Counted from the first letter of the stretch, positions 24,165-33,210 are shown. The stretch is 35,379 nucleotides of DNA from Candidatus Symbiothrix sp. (GCA_031261285.1 JAISKM010000065.1:1-35379), one strand, 5' to 3'. Translations and numbers: made by a program. Notes: generated by a model not told the origin, from the letters alone.

Positions 24165-25745
24165 ATGGTAGATAAATTTGATTGTTTGGTCATTGGTTCC
24201 GGCATTGCCGGGATGAGTTATGCCTTGAAAGTGGCGGATAAGGCGAGCGTGGCGTTGTTGTGTAAAACGACGTTGGAAGAAGCCAACACGTTTTATGCGC
24301 AAGGCGGAATTGCCTCTGTGACATTGCCTTACGACGATTTTGAAAAGCATGTGCAAGATACGCTGGTTGCCGGCGATGGCATTTGTGACAAGGCTGTGGT
24401 TGAAAAAGTCGTCCGCGAAGCACCGCAGCAAATCAAGGAACTTGTCCGTTGGGGCGTGGATTTCGACAAAGATGCCAAAGGCGAATTTGACTTGCACAAG
24501 GAGGGCGGACATTCCGAATTTCGCATCCTGCACCACAAAGATAACACCGGTCAGGAGATTCAGGAAAGTCTGATTAATGCTATCAAACGGCATCCGAACA
24601 TCAAGGTGTTTGACCACCATTTTGCGATTGAAATACTCACACAGCACCACCTGGGGCAGAAAGTGACGAAAGACACGCCCGATATTGAGTGCTATGGTGC
24701 ATACGTGTTGGACGAAGGCACGAATGAAATTCACACGTTTTTGTCAAAAGTTACTATGATTTGCACGGGTGGTATCGGCTGTATTTATCAGACCACGACC
24801 AATCCGCTGGTAGCAACCGGCGACGGCATTGCGATGGTTTATCGCGCCAAAGGCTTGGTCAAAGACATGGAATTTGTGCAATTTCACCCCACGGCGTTGT
24901 ACAATCCGATGGAACGTCCGTCGTTTCTGATTACTGAGGCGATGCGTGGCTATGGGGCCGTTTTACGCACTCAGGACGGTAAAGAATTTATGCACAAATA
25001 CGACGAACGGGGCAATCTGGCACCACGCGACATCGTGGCACGCGCCATCGACAACGAAATGAAAAACAGCGGTGCCGATTGTGTCTATCTCGATGTAACG
25101 CACAAAGACGCCGAAGAAACTAAGCGCGAATACCCCACGATTTACGAAAAATGCCTGTCCGAAGGCATCGACATCACGAAACAATACATCCCGGTGGCTC
25201 CGGCGGCGCATTACCTCTGTGGCGGCATTGTGGTGGACATGAATGCACGCACAACTATCTCACGGCTGTATGCGGCAGGCGAATGTTCGCGTACCGGTCT
25301 GCACGGCGCTAATCGCCTGGCATCCAATTCGTTAATCGAGGCAATCGTCTATGCCGATGCGGCGTCCAAACATACGCTGGAGCATCTGAGCGACTACACT
25401 TTCAAGGACACCATTCCCGAATGGGACGATAAAGGAACGTCTTTGACGGAAGAAATGATCCTCATCACGCAGGAAGCGAAGGAAGTGGGCACCTACATGA
25501 GTAATTACGTGGGCATTGTACGCTCAAATTTACGTTTAGAACGTGCTTTTGAACGCCTGGAGCTCCTTTACCGGGAAACAGAAAGCCTGTTTGCCCGTTC
25601 CATCGTGTCGAAAGACATTTGTGAACTCCGCAACATCATCAACGTGGGCTACCTCGTCATCAAGCAGGCGATGGAGCGCAAAGAAAGTCGCGGATTGCAC
25701 TACACGATTGATTATCCGCGCAAAAATCCGGTGGCGGTGAAATAA
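24165..25745 (+). CDS. nadB: L-aspartate oxidase
   Basis: Flavoenzyme that oxidises L-aspartate to iminoaspartate, the first step of de novo NAD synthesis, in the cytoplasm. The 526-residue protein has the FAD-binding VIGSGIAGMSYALKVA at residues 8-23, EANTFYAQGGIASV, the substrate-site HSEFRILHHKDNTG, MEFVQFHPTAL, the conserved TEAMRGYGAVLR and RGNLAPRDIVARAID, and the C-terminal FAD signature AAGECSRTGLHGANRLASNSL. These distinguish NadB from fumarate reductase/succinate dehydrogenase flavoproteins, which are otherwise similar. The partner genes nadA and nadC are not in the window. Base composition is GC-richer than the cassette that follows. No promoter consensus is evident upstream. Confidence 0.96.
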   Translation: MVDKFDCLVIGSGIAGMSYALKVADKASVALLCKTTLEEANTFYAQGGIASVTLPYDDFEKHVQDTLVAGDGICDKAVVEKVVREAPQQIKELVRWGVDFDKDAKGEFDLHKEGGHSEFRILHHKDNTGQEIQESLINAIKRHPNIKVFDHHFAIEILTQHHLGQKVTKDTPDIECYGAYVLDEGTNEIHTFLSKVTMICTGGIGCIYQTTTNPLVATGDGIAMVYRAKGLVKDMEFVQFHPTALYNPMERPSFLITEAMRGYGAVLRTQDGKEFMHKYDERGNLAPRDIVARAIDNEMKNSGADCVYLDVTHKDAEETKREYPTIYEKCLSEGIDITKQYIPVAPAAHYLCGGIVVDMNARTTISRLYAAGECSRTGLHGANRLASNSLIEAIVYADAASKHTLEHLSDYTFKDTIPEWDDKGTSLTEEMILITQEAKEVGTYMSNYVGIVRSNLRLERAFERLELLYRETESLFARSIVSKDICELRNIINVGYLVIKQAMERKESRGLHYTIDYPRKNPVAVK

Positions 25746-25784
25746 TTGGGGGAAAAATAGTTTGATAAAAAATGTCATAATAAT

Positions 25785-25814
25785 GTTGTATGTTCGAAAA
25801 AATTTGTACCTTTG
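25785..25814 (+). promoter_or_regulatory. Bacteroidota promoter for the 25846-27887 cassette
   Basis: GTTG (25785-25788), 18 bases, TACCTTTG (25807-25814): perfect -7 and near-perfect -33 elements. It lies 31 bases before the ATG at 25846 and makes the cassette an independent unit. Confidence 0.65.
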
Positions 25815-25845
25815 CGGAATCAAAATTAATACAGCGAATTTATAA

Positions 25846-27366
25846 ATGATTGAAATTCAAGAATATAATAGCAAAGAAGAAGTTTTGAATTATCTTCCTA
25901 AGATGATTCAGGACGTTTTTGATATAGATGAATCTAAGGCAAAAAGACAATTAAAAGCAATTGTAGATAGGTTCATTGAAGACATAATTGCTATTGTGGA
26001 ATATCCTTATATAGATAAATATTATAGAGATACATACTATAATTTCTTTTCAAAAAAGCACATTTCTCATCAACGAGATTCTATCAGGGTTTCTTTCTTT
26101 TCCAATAGTGTAAATTTAGACAATTTTGTCGATGAGGAAAAAATTCAAGAAGTCCAAGATGCCTTTCTTGGTTTTATAACAATAAGACCTACCTCTGTTA
26201 GAATTATTGGACACTCTTTCATCTCTCCAAAAATTTTGGTTGAGAAAGACTTTGTATGCTGTCTTTGCAAAGAAAGGGTTTCTATTGGAGGAGTAGAATT
26301 ATCTGTTTATGGCTTTCCTTTTTGTTCTCAAGACAACGAATTCATTACTTGTGCAGAATGTGCTTTACTTGTGGTAACAGATTATTTTAGCAATAAATTT
26401 TCTGATTACCAAAGACCGCTACCTTCAAAAATTAATGAAATATTGAAAATTCGTAGTTATGAAAGACAATTGCCATCAACAGGCTTAACTGATAATGATA
26501 TTGCATTTGTATTGAAAGAACTTGGGTTTGGCTCAAAAATTTACACTAAAGGTTCTTCGTCTGCTGAAAAAAAATTATTCAAGAGATTATTATACATTTA
26601 TATTGAATCTGGAATACCTGTTATTCTTACCTTAGAAAACAAAGAGCATGCGGGTCACGCTGTAATAGCTATTGGACGAGAATCTGTAAAAAATAAGAAA
26701 ATGCCGAAAAAAAATTTTATTGAAAACAAGGCAAATTTTTCTGATTTATTTGATAAGATTCTTTTAATGAACGATAATTGTACACCATACGAACTCGTTG
26801 ATTATGAAAAACCTGTTCTGTCTGATCTTTCATATACAATCTCCTCGTTTATAGTTCCTTTACATAATAAACTTCATTCCGATGCATCTTTGTTTTTGAA
26901 TCATTTTGACGCAATTATAGAGGAATTTTCTAAAAAAGATAGCACGAGAACGATATTGTCAAGGGTTGGAGAAAAATACATGGTCCGTTATTTTTTAACA
27001 ACAAGTCGTTCGTATAAAAATTATATTTTAAAGTCAAAAGGTCTTTCACTTGACTTTAAGACAGTGTTTAATGATCAATCCATGCCTAAATTTATTTGGG
27101 TTGCTGAAATTATATATGGGAATGCTATCGTTTCACAAAATCAAATCGTCAATACGGTTGTCATTCTTGATGCAACAGAATCTAGTCTTTCTGGTAATTT
27201 GATTATTGCATTTAATGCGCATAATATTATTTGGAAGAACTTACATGTGGAAAGGAATAATTTTTATGCCTCCAACGAAAGATATTCTGTTACGGAAATA
27301 AATATTGGAGATTTATACACATTTGATAATAATTTAAAAGGAAGTCACACAACATGGTACAGTTAA
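25846..27366 (+). CDS. Uncharacterised protein with possible papain/C39-like cysteine protease core
   Basis: A 506-residue soluble protein without signal peptide, in no family recognised with certainty. Residues about 137-175 are Cys-rich: CCLC (138-141), Cys160, CAEC (169-172), which could bind zinc. The order Gln162...Cys169, His271 in HAGHAVIAIGRES and Asp310 in ILLMNDNCTPYEL resembles the oxyanion Gln, catalytic Cys, His and Asp/Asn of C39/papain-like peptidases, and GLTDNDIAFVLKELGF with YIESGIPVIL fits the intervening helix and strand of that fold. This is motif inference. The gene is clearly AT-rich compared with nadB and secDF, has its own promoter, and its TAA overlaps the ATG of the next small gene (TAATG). 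It may be the effector of a three-gene cassette. Confidence 0.7.
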   Translation: MIEIQEYNSKEEVLNYLPKMIQDVFDIDESKAKRQLKAIVDRFIEDIIAIVEYPYIDKYYRDTYYNFFSKKHISHQRDSIRVSFFSNSVNLDNFVDEEKIQEVQDAFLGFITIRPTSVRIIGHSFISPKILVEKDFVCCLCKERVSIGGVELSVYGFPFCSQDNEFITCAECALLVVTDYFSNKFSDYQRPLPSKINEILKIRSYERQLPSTGLTDNDIAFVLKELGFGSKIYTKGSSSAEKKLFKRLLYIYIESGIPVILTLENKEHAGHAVIAIGRESVKNKKMPKKNFIENKANFSDLFDKILLMNDNCTPYELVDYEKPVLSDLSYTISSFIVPLHNKLHSDASLFLNHFDAIIEEFSKKDSTRTILSRVGEKYMVRYFLTTSRSYKNYILKSKGLSLDFKTVFNDQSMPKFIWVAEIIYGNAIVSQNQIVNTVVILDATESSLSGNLIIAFNAHNIIWKNLHVERNNFYASNERYSVTEINIGDLYTFDNNLKGSHTTWYS

Positions 27367-27566
27367 TGAGAAAAATGTCTCCCAAATGTCGGAGTTTTCG
27401 GATTTTATCTGATTTAAACAACAATAACAAGATAACAGTTTTATCTAAAAAAGAATCGTATCAGATTGACAATAATCTTGAAGAAAAGTTTATAAAAATC
27501 AAAGAGGAGCATTTGGCACGAGAAAGGATGTCTAAACTATCCACAAAATCTTCGATTTTAATCTGA
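27366..27566 (+). CDS. Small hypothetical cassette protein, 66 residues
   Basis: The ORF track starts at 27354, but the ATG at 27366 overlaps the previous stop in a TAATG junction and is preferred (MRKMSPKCRSFRI). The protein is basic, with a Lys/Glu-rich helix in the second half (EEKFIKIKEEHLARERMSK) and no signal or membrane segment. No family is recognised. The tight coupling to the protease-like gene suggests a partner or regulator, such as an inhibitor, substrate or antitoxin; none of these is shown. It is followed after 6 bases by the small membrane-protein gene. Confidence 0.55.
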   Translation: MRKMSPKCRSFRILSDLNNNNKITVLSKKESYQIDNNLEEKFIKIKEEHLARERMSKLSTKSSILI

Positions 27567-27572
27567 TGTATT

Positions 27573-27887
27573 ATGTCCTCTATTCAGCATAAACACCCTA
27601 TTAAAAGAGGTAAAGTTGTGATATCCCCAGACAATCCATGCCCTGGATCAGGTAAGTTGGCTATTAATTATGAGGGAATTGTTACTATTTTTAAAATTGT
27701 TGTAGCATTGATATGTGTGTGCATTGGATCATATCTTTCATATAGAGGGGTCGTGGCTTCAGCATACTCAATGGAGGTACAATTTGGTAATACCTCATTA
27801 AAATTTACAGATACTCCGGCTGGAGTTGCCTTATTGATTTTATCTCTCATCCTTTTGTGGAGAACAAGGTTAGATATAAAAATTTGA
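27573..27887 (+). CDS. Small two-helix membrane protein, 104 residues
   Basis: A basic N-terminus (KHPIKRGKVVISPDNPCPGSGK) is followed by two hydrophobic helices, around IFKIVVALICVCIGSYLSY and GVALLILSLILLWR, separated by about 35 residues (VASAYSMEVQFGNTSLKFTD). This arrangement predicts a small inner-membrane protein with a short periplasmic loop. No family is recognised. It lies 6 bases after the 66-residue gene and is as AT-rich as the cassette's first gene, so the three appear to have arrived together. It ends 52 bases before secDF. Confidence 0.65.
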   Translation: MSSIQHKHPIKRGKVVISPDNPCPGSGKLAINYEGIVTIFKIVVALICVCIGSYLSYRGVVASAYSMEVQFGNTSLKFTDTPAGVALLILSLILLWRTRLDIKI

Positions 27888-27939
27888 AAAGACAAAGTGT
27901 CATACTTGACATACTAACAATAAAAAAAGAATAATACAG

Positions 27940-30900
27940 ATGCAAAACAAAGGTTTTATCAAGTTTCTGGCAGTCGCACTGACGTTGGTGAGTGTGTTTT
28001 ATTTATCGTTTACGGTAGTAACCAATAAATATTATAAGGACGCGAAAGCGTATTCCGGTGGTGATCCGCAATTGGAAAATCAGTATTTGGACTCGCTGAG
28101 TAAAAAGAAAGTGTGGCTGGGTTATACCCTTGAAAAATGCCGCGCAATGGAAATCAATCTCGGTCTCGACTTGAAAGGCGGGATGAGTGTGATCATGGAA
28201 ATCGCCGGTCAAGACGTGTTGAAATCCCTTGCGGACAACAATCCGGATGCAAATTTCAATCAGGCATTGGTCAATGCAACCGCTTTACAAAGTAAAGGTC
28301 AGAACGATTTTGTGGCATCTTTTGTCAACGAATATCAAAAATTAGATCCGAACGGCAAACTGGCTGCGATTTTCGGCACGTATGAATTGCGTGACAAAAT
28401 TCGTCCGGAAATGTCGAATAAAGAAGTGAGCGCAGTCCTGAAAACAGAACTGAAAAGTGCTTACGACCATTCATTTCTTGTCTTGCGCAACCGTATTGAC
28501 AAGTTTGGCGTGGTAGCTCCCAACATCCAAAACATGGATAAAGAGGGGCAAATTTCGATCGAGTTGCCGGGTGTGAAAGATCCCGATCGCGTGCGTACCT
28601 TATTACAAGGTACCGCCAACCTGGAATTTTGGGAAACATGGACGGAAGCCGAAATTCATTCAACGTTGATTGCGGCTAACAATATTATACGCGATTCGAT
28701 TGCAGCTTCGCATCAGTTACCGGTTACCGATAATCAGTTACCGGCAGAGGCAGACACTTTGGCGACGGCTGCGTTGAAGGATTTCGGTGCTAATATTGAC
28801 ACTGATGAGGGGATTGCGGGTCAAGCCCGCAATGACATGGCTGAAAATTCACAAATGCCTTTGTTTGCCGCTTTGGGCATCGACCCAAGTCAACCTTACG
28901 GCTATTGTATCGTAGCAAATGTTCCGAAAAGCCAGATGGCGAAAGTGGATTCCTATTTGAACAATCCGGCAGTGAAACAATTGCTGGAATCCAGCCTCAT
29001 CAGCTTGAAATGGACGGTAAAACCACAAAACGAAGAAAACGACATCTATCAATTAATAGCACTGAAAATCAACTATGTAGATGGCAGGCAAAAACCTATT
29101 TTGAGTGGTGATGTGATCGAAAGTGCAGAGGTTCAATTGGGAAGTCAAAATTCGATTGGTAGACAATCTGAAGCTTCTGTGAGCATGACGATGACAACGG
29201 ATGCTGCTAAAATTTGGGCACGTGTGACCGAAGAAAATGCACCTCACGGTAATTTACCGGGACGCTCAATCGCGATTGTCCTGGACGATGCCGTTTATTC
29301 GTATCCAACAGTTCAAACTGCAATCACGGGTGGCAGTTCAAACATCACAGGTAATTTCTCCATTGAAGAAGCAAATGACTTGGCAAATGTCTTGAAATCA
29401 GGACGCATGGCAGCTCGTGCTATCATAGTTCAGGAAGATGTTGTTGGCCCTTCACTGGGGCAACAAGCGATTACACAAGGATTTATTTCCTTTATCATCG
29501 CCTTACTTGTCTTGTTGCTTTATCTAATCGCCATGTATGGCTTGAAACCGGGTGCGATTGCCGATGGCGCCTTGTTGCTTAACTTGTTTTTCTCGTTGGG
29601 TGTCATGGCATCGTTTGGCGTGGTGTTGACACTGTCCGGTATTGCCGGTATCGTGTTGTCGCTGGCTTTGGCGGTGGATGCGAACGTGTTGGTTTACGAA
29701 CGTATTCGGGAAGAAATGCGTGGAGGTAAAGCATTAAAACCCGCAGTAGAAGAAGGTTATGCCAAAGCATTTTCGGCTATCTTCGACTCTAACTTAACGT
29801 CTTTGATTACCGGGATTATCTTGTTGATATTTGGCACCGGTCCTATTCGTGGTTTCGCATTTACCTTTATTATTGGTATTGTGGTGTCATTCTTTACGGC
29901 TCTTTATTTGACGCACTTGACTTATGACAAGTTGTTGGCAAAAAACAAATTGAAGAATATTAAATTTGAAACGAAACTGTCCGAAAATTTATTGTTGAAT
30001 CCGAACTTCAATTTCTTGAAGACAATCAAATGGCAATATAGTATTTCCGGAGCCATTGCTTTGATTTGTATCATTTCTTTCTTCCCGGCATTGGGCGGTA
30101 GAGGGTTACAGCAAGGTATTGACTACACCGGTGGACGTAATTACGTTATCAAGTTCGATCATCCGGTTAATACGGTGGAAGTAGAGGAAAAGTTGTCTCA
30201 AGAATTTGAAGATAATACGCCAAGTGTGATCACCATTGGAAACGATAATCAGATACGTGTTTCAACCAACTACCTGATTGACTCTCAATCGCTTTCAGCA
30301 GACAGTGCTATCCAGGTAAAACTGTACGATGGTTTGAAAAATGATTATTTGCCGAAAGGAACGAGTTACGACCAGTTTATACAGGGCGATTATATTCAAA
30401 CGCAATCGAAAGTGGGTCCGAGTATCGCTGATGATCTGACACAAAAAGCCATTTGGGCGGTTCTGTTATCTGTGTTGGGTATTGGATTATATATTTTATT
30501 CCGGTTCCGTGATATTTCGTATTCAATTGGTACGATTGCTGCTTTGTCGTTTGACACCATATTTGTCATTGGTGCTTATAGCATCTTGTGGGGACGTGTT
30601 CCTTTCTCTCTGGAGGTGGATCAGACGTTTATCGGGGCGGTGCTGACAGTCATTGGTTATTCTGTGAACGATAAGGTGGTCATCTTCGACCGTGTGCGTG
30701 AATATGCCCAGCTGTATCCGAAACGAGGGAAATATGACTTGTTCAACAGTGCGCTGAATACGACTTTGGGTCGAACGTTTAATACCGGTATGGCTTCTTT
30801 ATTAGTGTTGTTTATCATTTTCTTCTTTGGTGGCGAATCCTCTATCCGCAGCTTCTCTTTCGCCATGATATTAGGAATTATTATCGGAACGTTCTCGTCA

Positions 30901-30972
30901 TTGTTTATCGCAGCTCCGGTTGCTTACAATTTGCAAGAGAGCAAAATCCGAAAAGCCGCATTAAAGAAATAA
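27940..30972 (+). CDS. secDF: Fused SecD-SecF protein translocase subunit
   Basis: Proton-driven accessory subunit of the Sec translocon that helps complete protein export from the periplasmic side. The 1010 residues hold SecD first (TM helix near FLAVALTLVSVFYLSF, the signature NLGLDLKGGMSVIMEI, a large periplasmic domain, LANVLKSGRMAARAIIVQEDVVGPSLG, then five TM helices with ALAVDANVLVYERIREE) and SecF second (from about residue 690; GIDYTGGRNYVIKF, GPSIADDLTQKAIWAVLLSVLGIGLYI, VIGYSVNDKVVIFDRVRE). A fused SecDF is usual in Bacteroidota. Residues about 259-310 are a low-complexity insertion made of two DNA repeats (QLPVTDNQLP and GIAGQARNDM). A good terminator follows. Its own promoter was not found; it could be partly read from the cassette upstream. 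Confidence 0.97.
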   Translation: MQNKGFIKFLAVALTLVSVFYLSFTVVTNKYYKDAKAYSGGDPQLENQYLDSLSKKKVWLGYTLEKCRAMEINLGLDLKGGMSVIMEIAGQDVLKSLADNNPDANFNQALVNATALQSKGQNDFVASFVNEYQKLDPNGKLAAIFGTYELRDKIRPEMSNKEVSAVLKTELKSAYDHSFLVLRNRIDKFGVVAPNIQNMDKEGQISIELPGVKDPDRVRTLLQGTANLEFWETWTEAEIHSTLIAANNIIRDSIAASHQLPVTDNQLPAEADTLATAALKDFGANIDTDEGIAGQARNDMAENSQMPLFAALGIDPSQPYGYCIVANVPKSQMAKVDSYLNNPAVKQLLESSLISLKWTVKPQNEENDIYQLIALKINYVDGRQKPILSGDVIESAEVQLGSQNSIGRQSEASVSMTMTTDAAKIWARVTEENAPHGNLPGRSIAIVLDDAVYSYPTVQTAITGGSSNITGNFSIEEANDLANVLKSGRMAARAIIVQEDVVGPSLGQQAITQGFISFIIALLVLLLYLIAMYGLKPGAIADGALLLNLFFSLGVMASFGVVLTLSGIAGIVLSLALAVDANVLVYERIREEMRGGKALKPAVEEGYAKAFSAIFDSNLTSLITGIILLIFGTGPIRGFAFTFIIGIVVSFFTALYLTHLTYDKLLAKNKLKNIKFETKLSENLLLNPNFNFLKTIKWQYSISGAIALICIISFFPALGGRGLQQGIDYTGGRNYVIKFDHPVNTVEVEEKLSQEFEDNTPSVITIGNDNQIRVSTNYLIDSQSLSADSAIQVKLYDGLKNDYLPKGTSYDQFIQGDYIQTQSKVGPSIADDLTQKAIWAVLLSVLGIGLYILFRFRDISYSIGTIAALSFDTIFVIGAYSILWGRVPFSLEVDQTFIGAVLTVIGYSVNDKVVIFDRVREYAQLYPKRGKYDLFNSALNTTLGRTFNTGMASLLVLFIIFFFGGESSIRSFSFAMILGIIIGTFSSLFIAAPVAYNLQESKIRKAALKK
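28714..28744. repeat. In-frame CAGTTACCGG direct repeat in secD
   Basis: CAGTTACCGG occurs at both ends of this 31-base block with GTTACCG between, encoding QLPVTDNQLP within the periplasmic domain of SecD. It looks like a short dispersed repeat tolerated in a surface loop. Confidence 0.6.
28808..28837. repeat. In-frame palindromic repeat in secD
   Basis: A perfect 8-bp hairpin, ATTGCGGG-tcaag-CCCGCAAT, flanked by AGGGG and GACA. In reverse orientation it matches the left unit of the 4874-4960 composite. It encodes GIAGQARNDM, read in frame without disrupting SecD. Confidence 0.8.
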
Positions 30973-31016
30973 ATGTGAATTGAAGAAAATTCCAAGATTT
31001 GGGATATTATTTGTAG

Positions 31017-31045
31017 CCGTGGGTGTATAAAAAGCCCACGGTTTT
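31017..31045 (+). terminator. Rho-independent terminator after secDF
   Basis: CCGTGGG (31017-31023) pairs with CCCACGG (31035-31041) around a TGTATAAAAAG loop and is followed by TTTT, 45 bases beyond the secDF stop. Confidence 0.8.
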
Positions 31046-31059
31046 AATACAAGAGCAAG

Positions 31060-31374
31060 ATGAAACAGAGAGATATTATTCCTAAGATAAGGACAGTATT
31101 AAAGAAGGTTATTCCTAATGCTGAAGTAATACTCTATGGTTCTGTAGCTCGAGGTGAAGAAACAGAGGAGTCAGATATTGATCTCCTCATTTTGGTTGAT
31201 GAGGACAAATTAACGTATGATGACAAAGGAAAGATTATACAAAATTTGGATAATTTAGAAGCTAAGACAGGAGTTGCTATCAGTCCGGTAATTCGTACAC
31301 GGACAGAATGGCAAAATGTTCCTTTTAGAACGCCATTCATGATAAATGTTATAAATGAGGGAATAAGATTATGA
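31060..31374 (+). CDS. MNT-domain nucleotidyltransferase, probable antitoxin of a MNT/HEPN pair
   Basis: A 104-residue minimal nucleotidyltransferase with the intact active-site signature GSVARGEETEESDIDLLI (Gly-Ser, then the Asp-x-Asp metal ligands) at about residues 27-44; a third acidic residue would be supplied later in the domain. In characterised systems (MntA/HepT) the MNT protein neutralises its HEPN RNase partner by adding AMP groups to a tyrosine near the active site. The stop overlaps the HEPN start by 4 bases (ATGA), typical for these pairs. It lies 14 bases after the secDF terminator; no consensus promoter was seen. Both proteins are small and cytoplasmic. Confidence 0.9.
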   Translation: MKQRDIIPKIRTVLKKVIPNAEVILYGSVARGEETEESDIDLLILVDEDKLTYDDKGKIIQNLDNLEAKTGVAISPVIRTRTEWQNVPFRTPFMINVINEGIRL

Positions 31375-31790
31375 ATGCACGATTAACAGACGCAGAGAGG
31401 AGAGATATAATTGCTTATCGAATGCAACGTGCAAAAGATACTTTGCATGACGCAGACATCCTAATTGCCGAAAATGCCTATAATGCAGCAGTCAATCGTA
31501 TCTATTATGCTTGTTACTATGCTGTTAGTGCATTACTCTTAAAACATTCATTTGAATACAAAAAGCATCATGGAGCGAAGACGCTTTTTCATCAACACTT
31601 TATTGCAACCAAAAAAATAGAAATAAAGCACTCTGTCTTTTTTAGTCAACTATTTAACAGTCGACACGAAGGTGATTATGATGATTTCGTCTATTTCGAT
31701 CTTGAAACTGTAACCGCTTATCGGATAAAAGCAACGGAATTTATATTGACCATTCAAGATGAGTTAAAAAAACAAGATGAAGCCCTCTAA
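31371..31790 (+). CDS. HEPN-domain protein (UPF0332 type), probable toxin of the MNT/HEPN pair
   Basis: A 139-residue all-helical protein. It shows AVNRIYYACYYAVSALLLKH, the typical first HEPN helices, and FNSRHEGDYDDF, the conserved SRxxxDY of the UPF0332 branch; it lacks a clear R-x(4-6)-H, so RNase activity is less certain than in HepT. The ATGA overlap with the MNT gene supports a toxin-antitoxin or stress module. Its last 14 bases overlap the start of the SGNH gene in another frame (ATGAAGCCCTCTAA), so three genes may be translationally coupled. Confidence 0.88.
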   Translation: MNARLTDAERRDIIAYRMQRAKDTLHDADILIAENAYNAAVNRIYYACYYAVSALLLKHSFEYKKHHGAKTLFHQHFIATKKIEIKHSVFFSQLFNSRHEGDYDDFVYFDLETVTAYRIKATEFILTIQDELKKQDEAL

Positions 31791-33210
31791 AACACTGCTG
31801 TTTTTAGCTGGAGTACTGGTGTCGTTAGGAATTATCAGTGCAATTTTCCCGAAGCAAGGTCTTGCTTTGTGGGAGTTGCAGTTGTATTTTCCGACGCTGG
31901 AGGATGTTTTTGCACCACAGGAGGGTCAATCTACGGCGGTGACGGAGCAGATGGATGCGATGGAACTGAGCTTGAAGATGCAGCAGGATTCGTTGGCGGA
32001 AGCGGCTTACAATGATTCCTTGAAATTTTATCTCGACTTTTTTGCCAATCATCCGTCGCGGATGCACCTCCCCAATGATAATTGGAGCTATTTTGATGCG
32101 TTGTTCGACGCGTTCGATCATTGTCAGGAACAACAAAAAGTGGTTCGCGTGTTGCACTATGGCGATTCACAGATTGAGGGCGATCGCATCACGGGCTATC
32201 TCCGTCAACGATTGCAAGAGAAATTTGGCGGCATTGGTCCGGGACTGTTGCCTGCTGTGCAGGTTGTGCCAAGTACTTCGGTGGGGCAAACGGCTTCCGA
32301 CAATATTGCGCGTTACATTATTTCAGGCAATTTTGCCAACCGGGCGGGGCATCGCCGGTTTGGCGTTCTTGGACAGTTGGGCGTGGCAACGAGCAATGAA
32401 AGTCGCATCACAATCAAGGCGCGCGATTGGAAACAGAGCTTTGAAAATGGAAAGAAATTTCAGAAAATTCGCCTGTTTGTGGGACACACCAGTCCCTATT
32501 TTCGGGCAGATTTGACGATTCCCAAGAAAGGTTCTTTCAAAGAAACGATTTCAGACCCTAATTTGCCTGTCAGCGTGCTGCAATGGAATCTTCCGGATTC
32601 TATTTCGAAATTTACGCTCAATCTCTATGGACGTGGCGAAATCTACGGCATTGCTGCCGACGGCAGGAGTGGCATCGCTGTGGATAATATTCCTTTCAGG
32701 GGCAGTTCGGGTGATTTTTTCACAAAAATGGACTCGACCGTGCTGGCCTCTATGTTTAACGAACTGAATGCCCGGCTGATTTTGCTGGAATTTGGCGGCA
32801 ATATGACCCCATCCATTAAAAATAACAAGGCGGTGGAGGCTTATCAGCAAACAATGTCGAAGCAAATCGCCTTGCTCAAAACACTCTGTCCGCAAGCGAA
32901 AATCATTTTGATTGGTCCGGCGGATATGTCCACTAAAATACACGGTGCACTACAGACTTATCCCTATCTCGAAAAAACGATTGCTGCGTTGCGTGAGGCC
33001 GCTTTGAGTAATGGAGTTGCCTTTTGGAATATGTATGACGTGATGGGCGGTCATAATTCAATGATTAAATGGGTGAAAAATTCGCCGTCATTGGCAGCCA
33101 CCGACTACATTCATTTCAATGCCAAAGGTGCCGAACGCATTGCTGAGCTGTTTTATGAATCACTGGATATTTATTACGATTATCACCATTTTGTGAATGA
33201 TAAACACTAA
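31777..33210 (+). CDS. Exported SGNH/GDSL-type hydrolase
   Basis: A 477-residue protein with an N-terminal signal anchor (LLFLAGVLVSLGIISAIF), an about 80-residue helical spacer and an SGNH fold: block I RVLHYGDSQIEGDRI (Ser131), GGIGPG, an Asn-containing LLEFGGNMTPS, and block V ATDYIHFNAKGAERIAELFYESL with the catalytic Asp-x-x-His. SGNH enzymes of this look hydrolyse or transfer acetyl esters on envelope polysaccharides; the GDSQ form is common among cell-envelope O-acetyl enzymes of Bacteroidota, which often sit beside an MBOAT acyltransferase, but none is present here. It overlaps the HEPN gene by 14 bases and is followed after 12 bases by the helicase gene. Confidence 0.85.
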   Translation: MKPSKTLLFLAGVLVSLGIISAIFPKQGLALWELQLYFPTLEDVFAPQEGQSTAVTEQMDAMELSLKMQQDSLAEAAYNDSLKFYLDFFANHPSRMHLPNDNWSYFDALFDAFDHCQEQQKVVRVLHYGDSQIEGDRITGYLRQRLQEKFGGIGPGLLPAVQVVPSTSVGQTASDNIARYIISGNFANRAGHRRFGVLGQLGVATSNESRITIKARDWKQSFENGKKFQKIRLFVGHTSPYFRADLTIPKKGSFKETISDPNLPVSVLQWNLPDSISKFTLNLYGRGEIYGIAADGRSGIAVDNIPFRGSSGDFFTKMDSTVLASMFNELNARLILLEFGGNMTPSIKNNKAVEAYQQTMSKQIALLKTLCPQAKIILIGPADMSTKIHGALQTYPYLEKTIAALREAALSNGVAFWNMYDVMGGHNSMIKWVKNSPSLAATDYIHFNAKGAERIAELFYESLDIYYDYHHFVNDKH

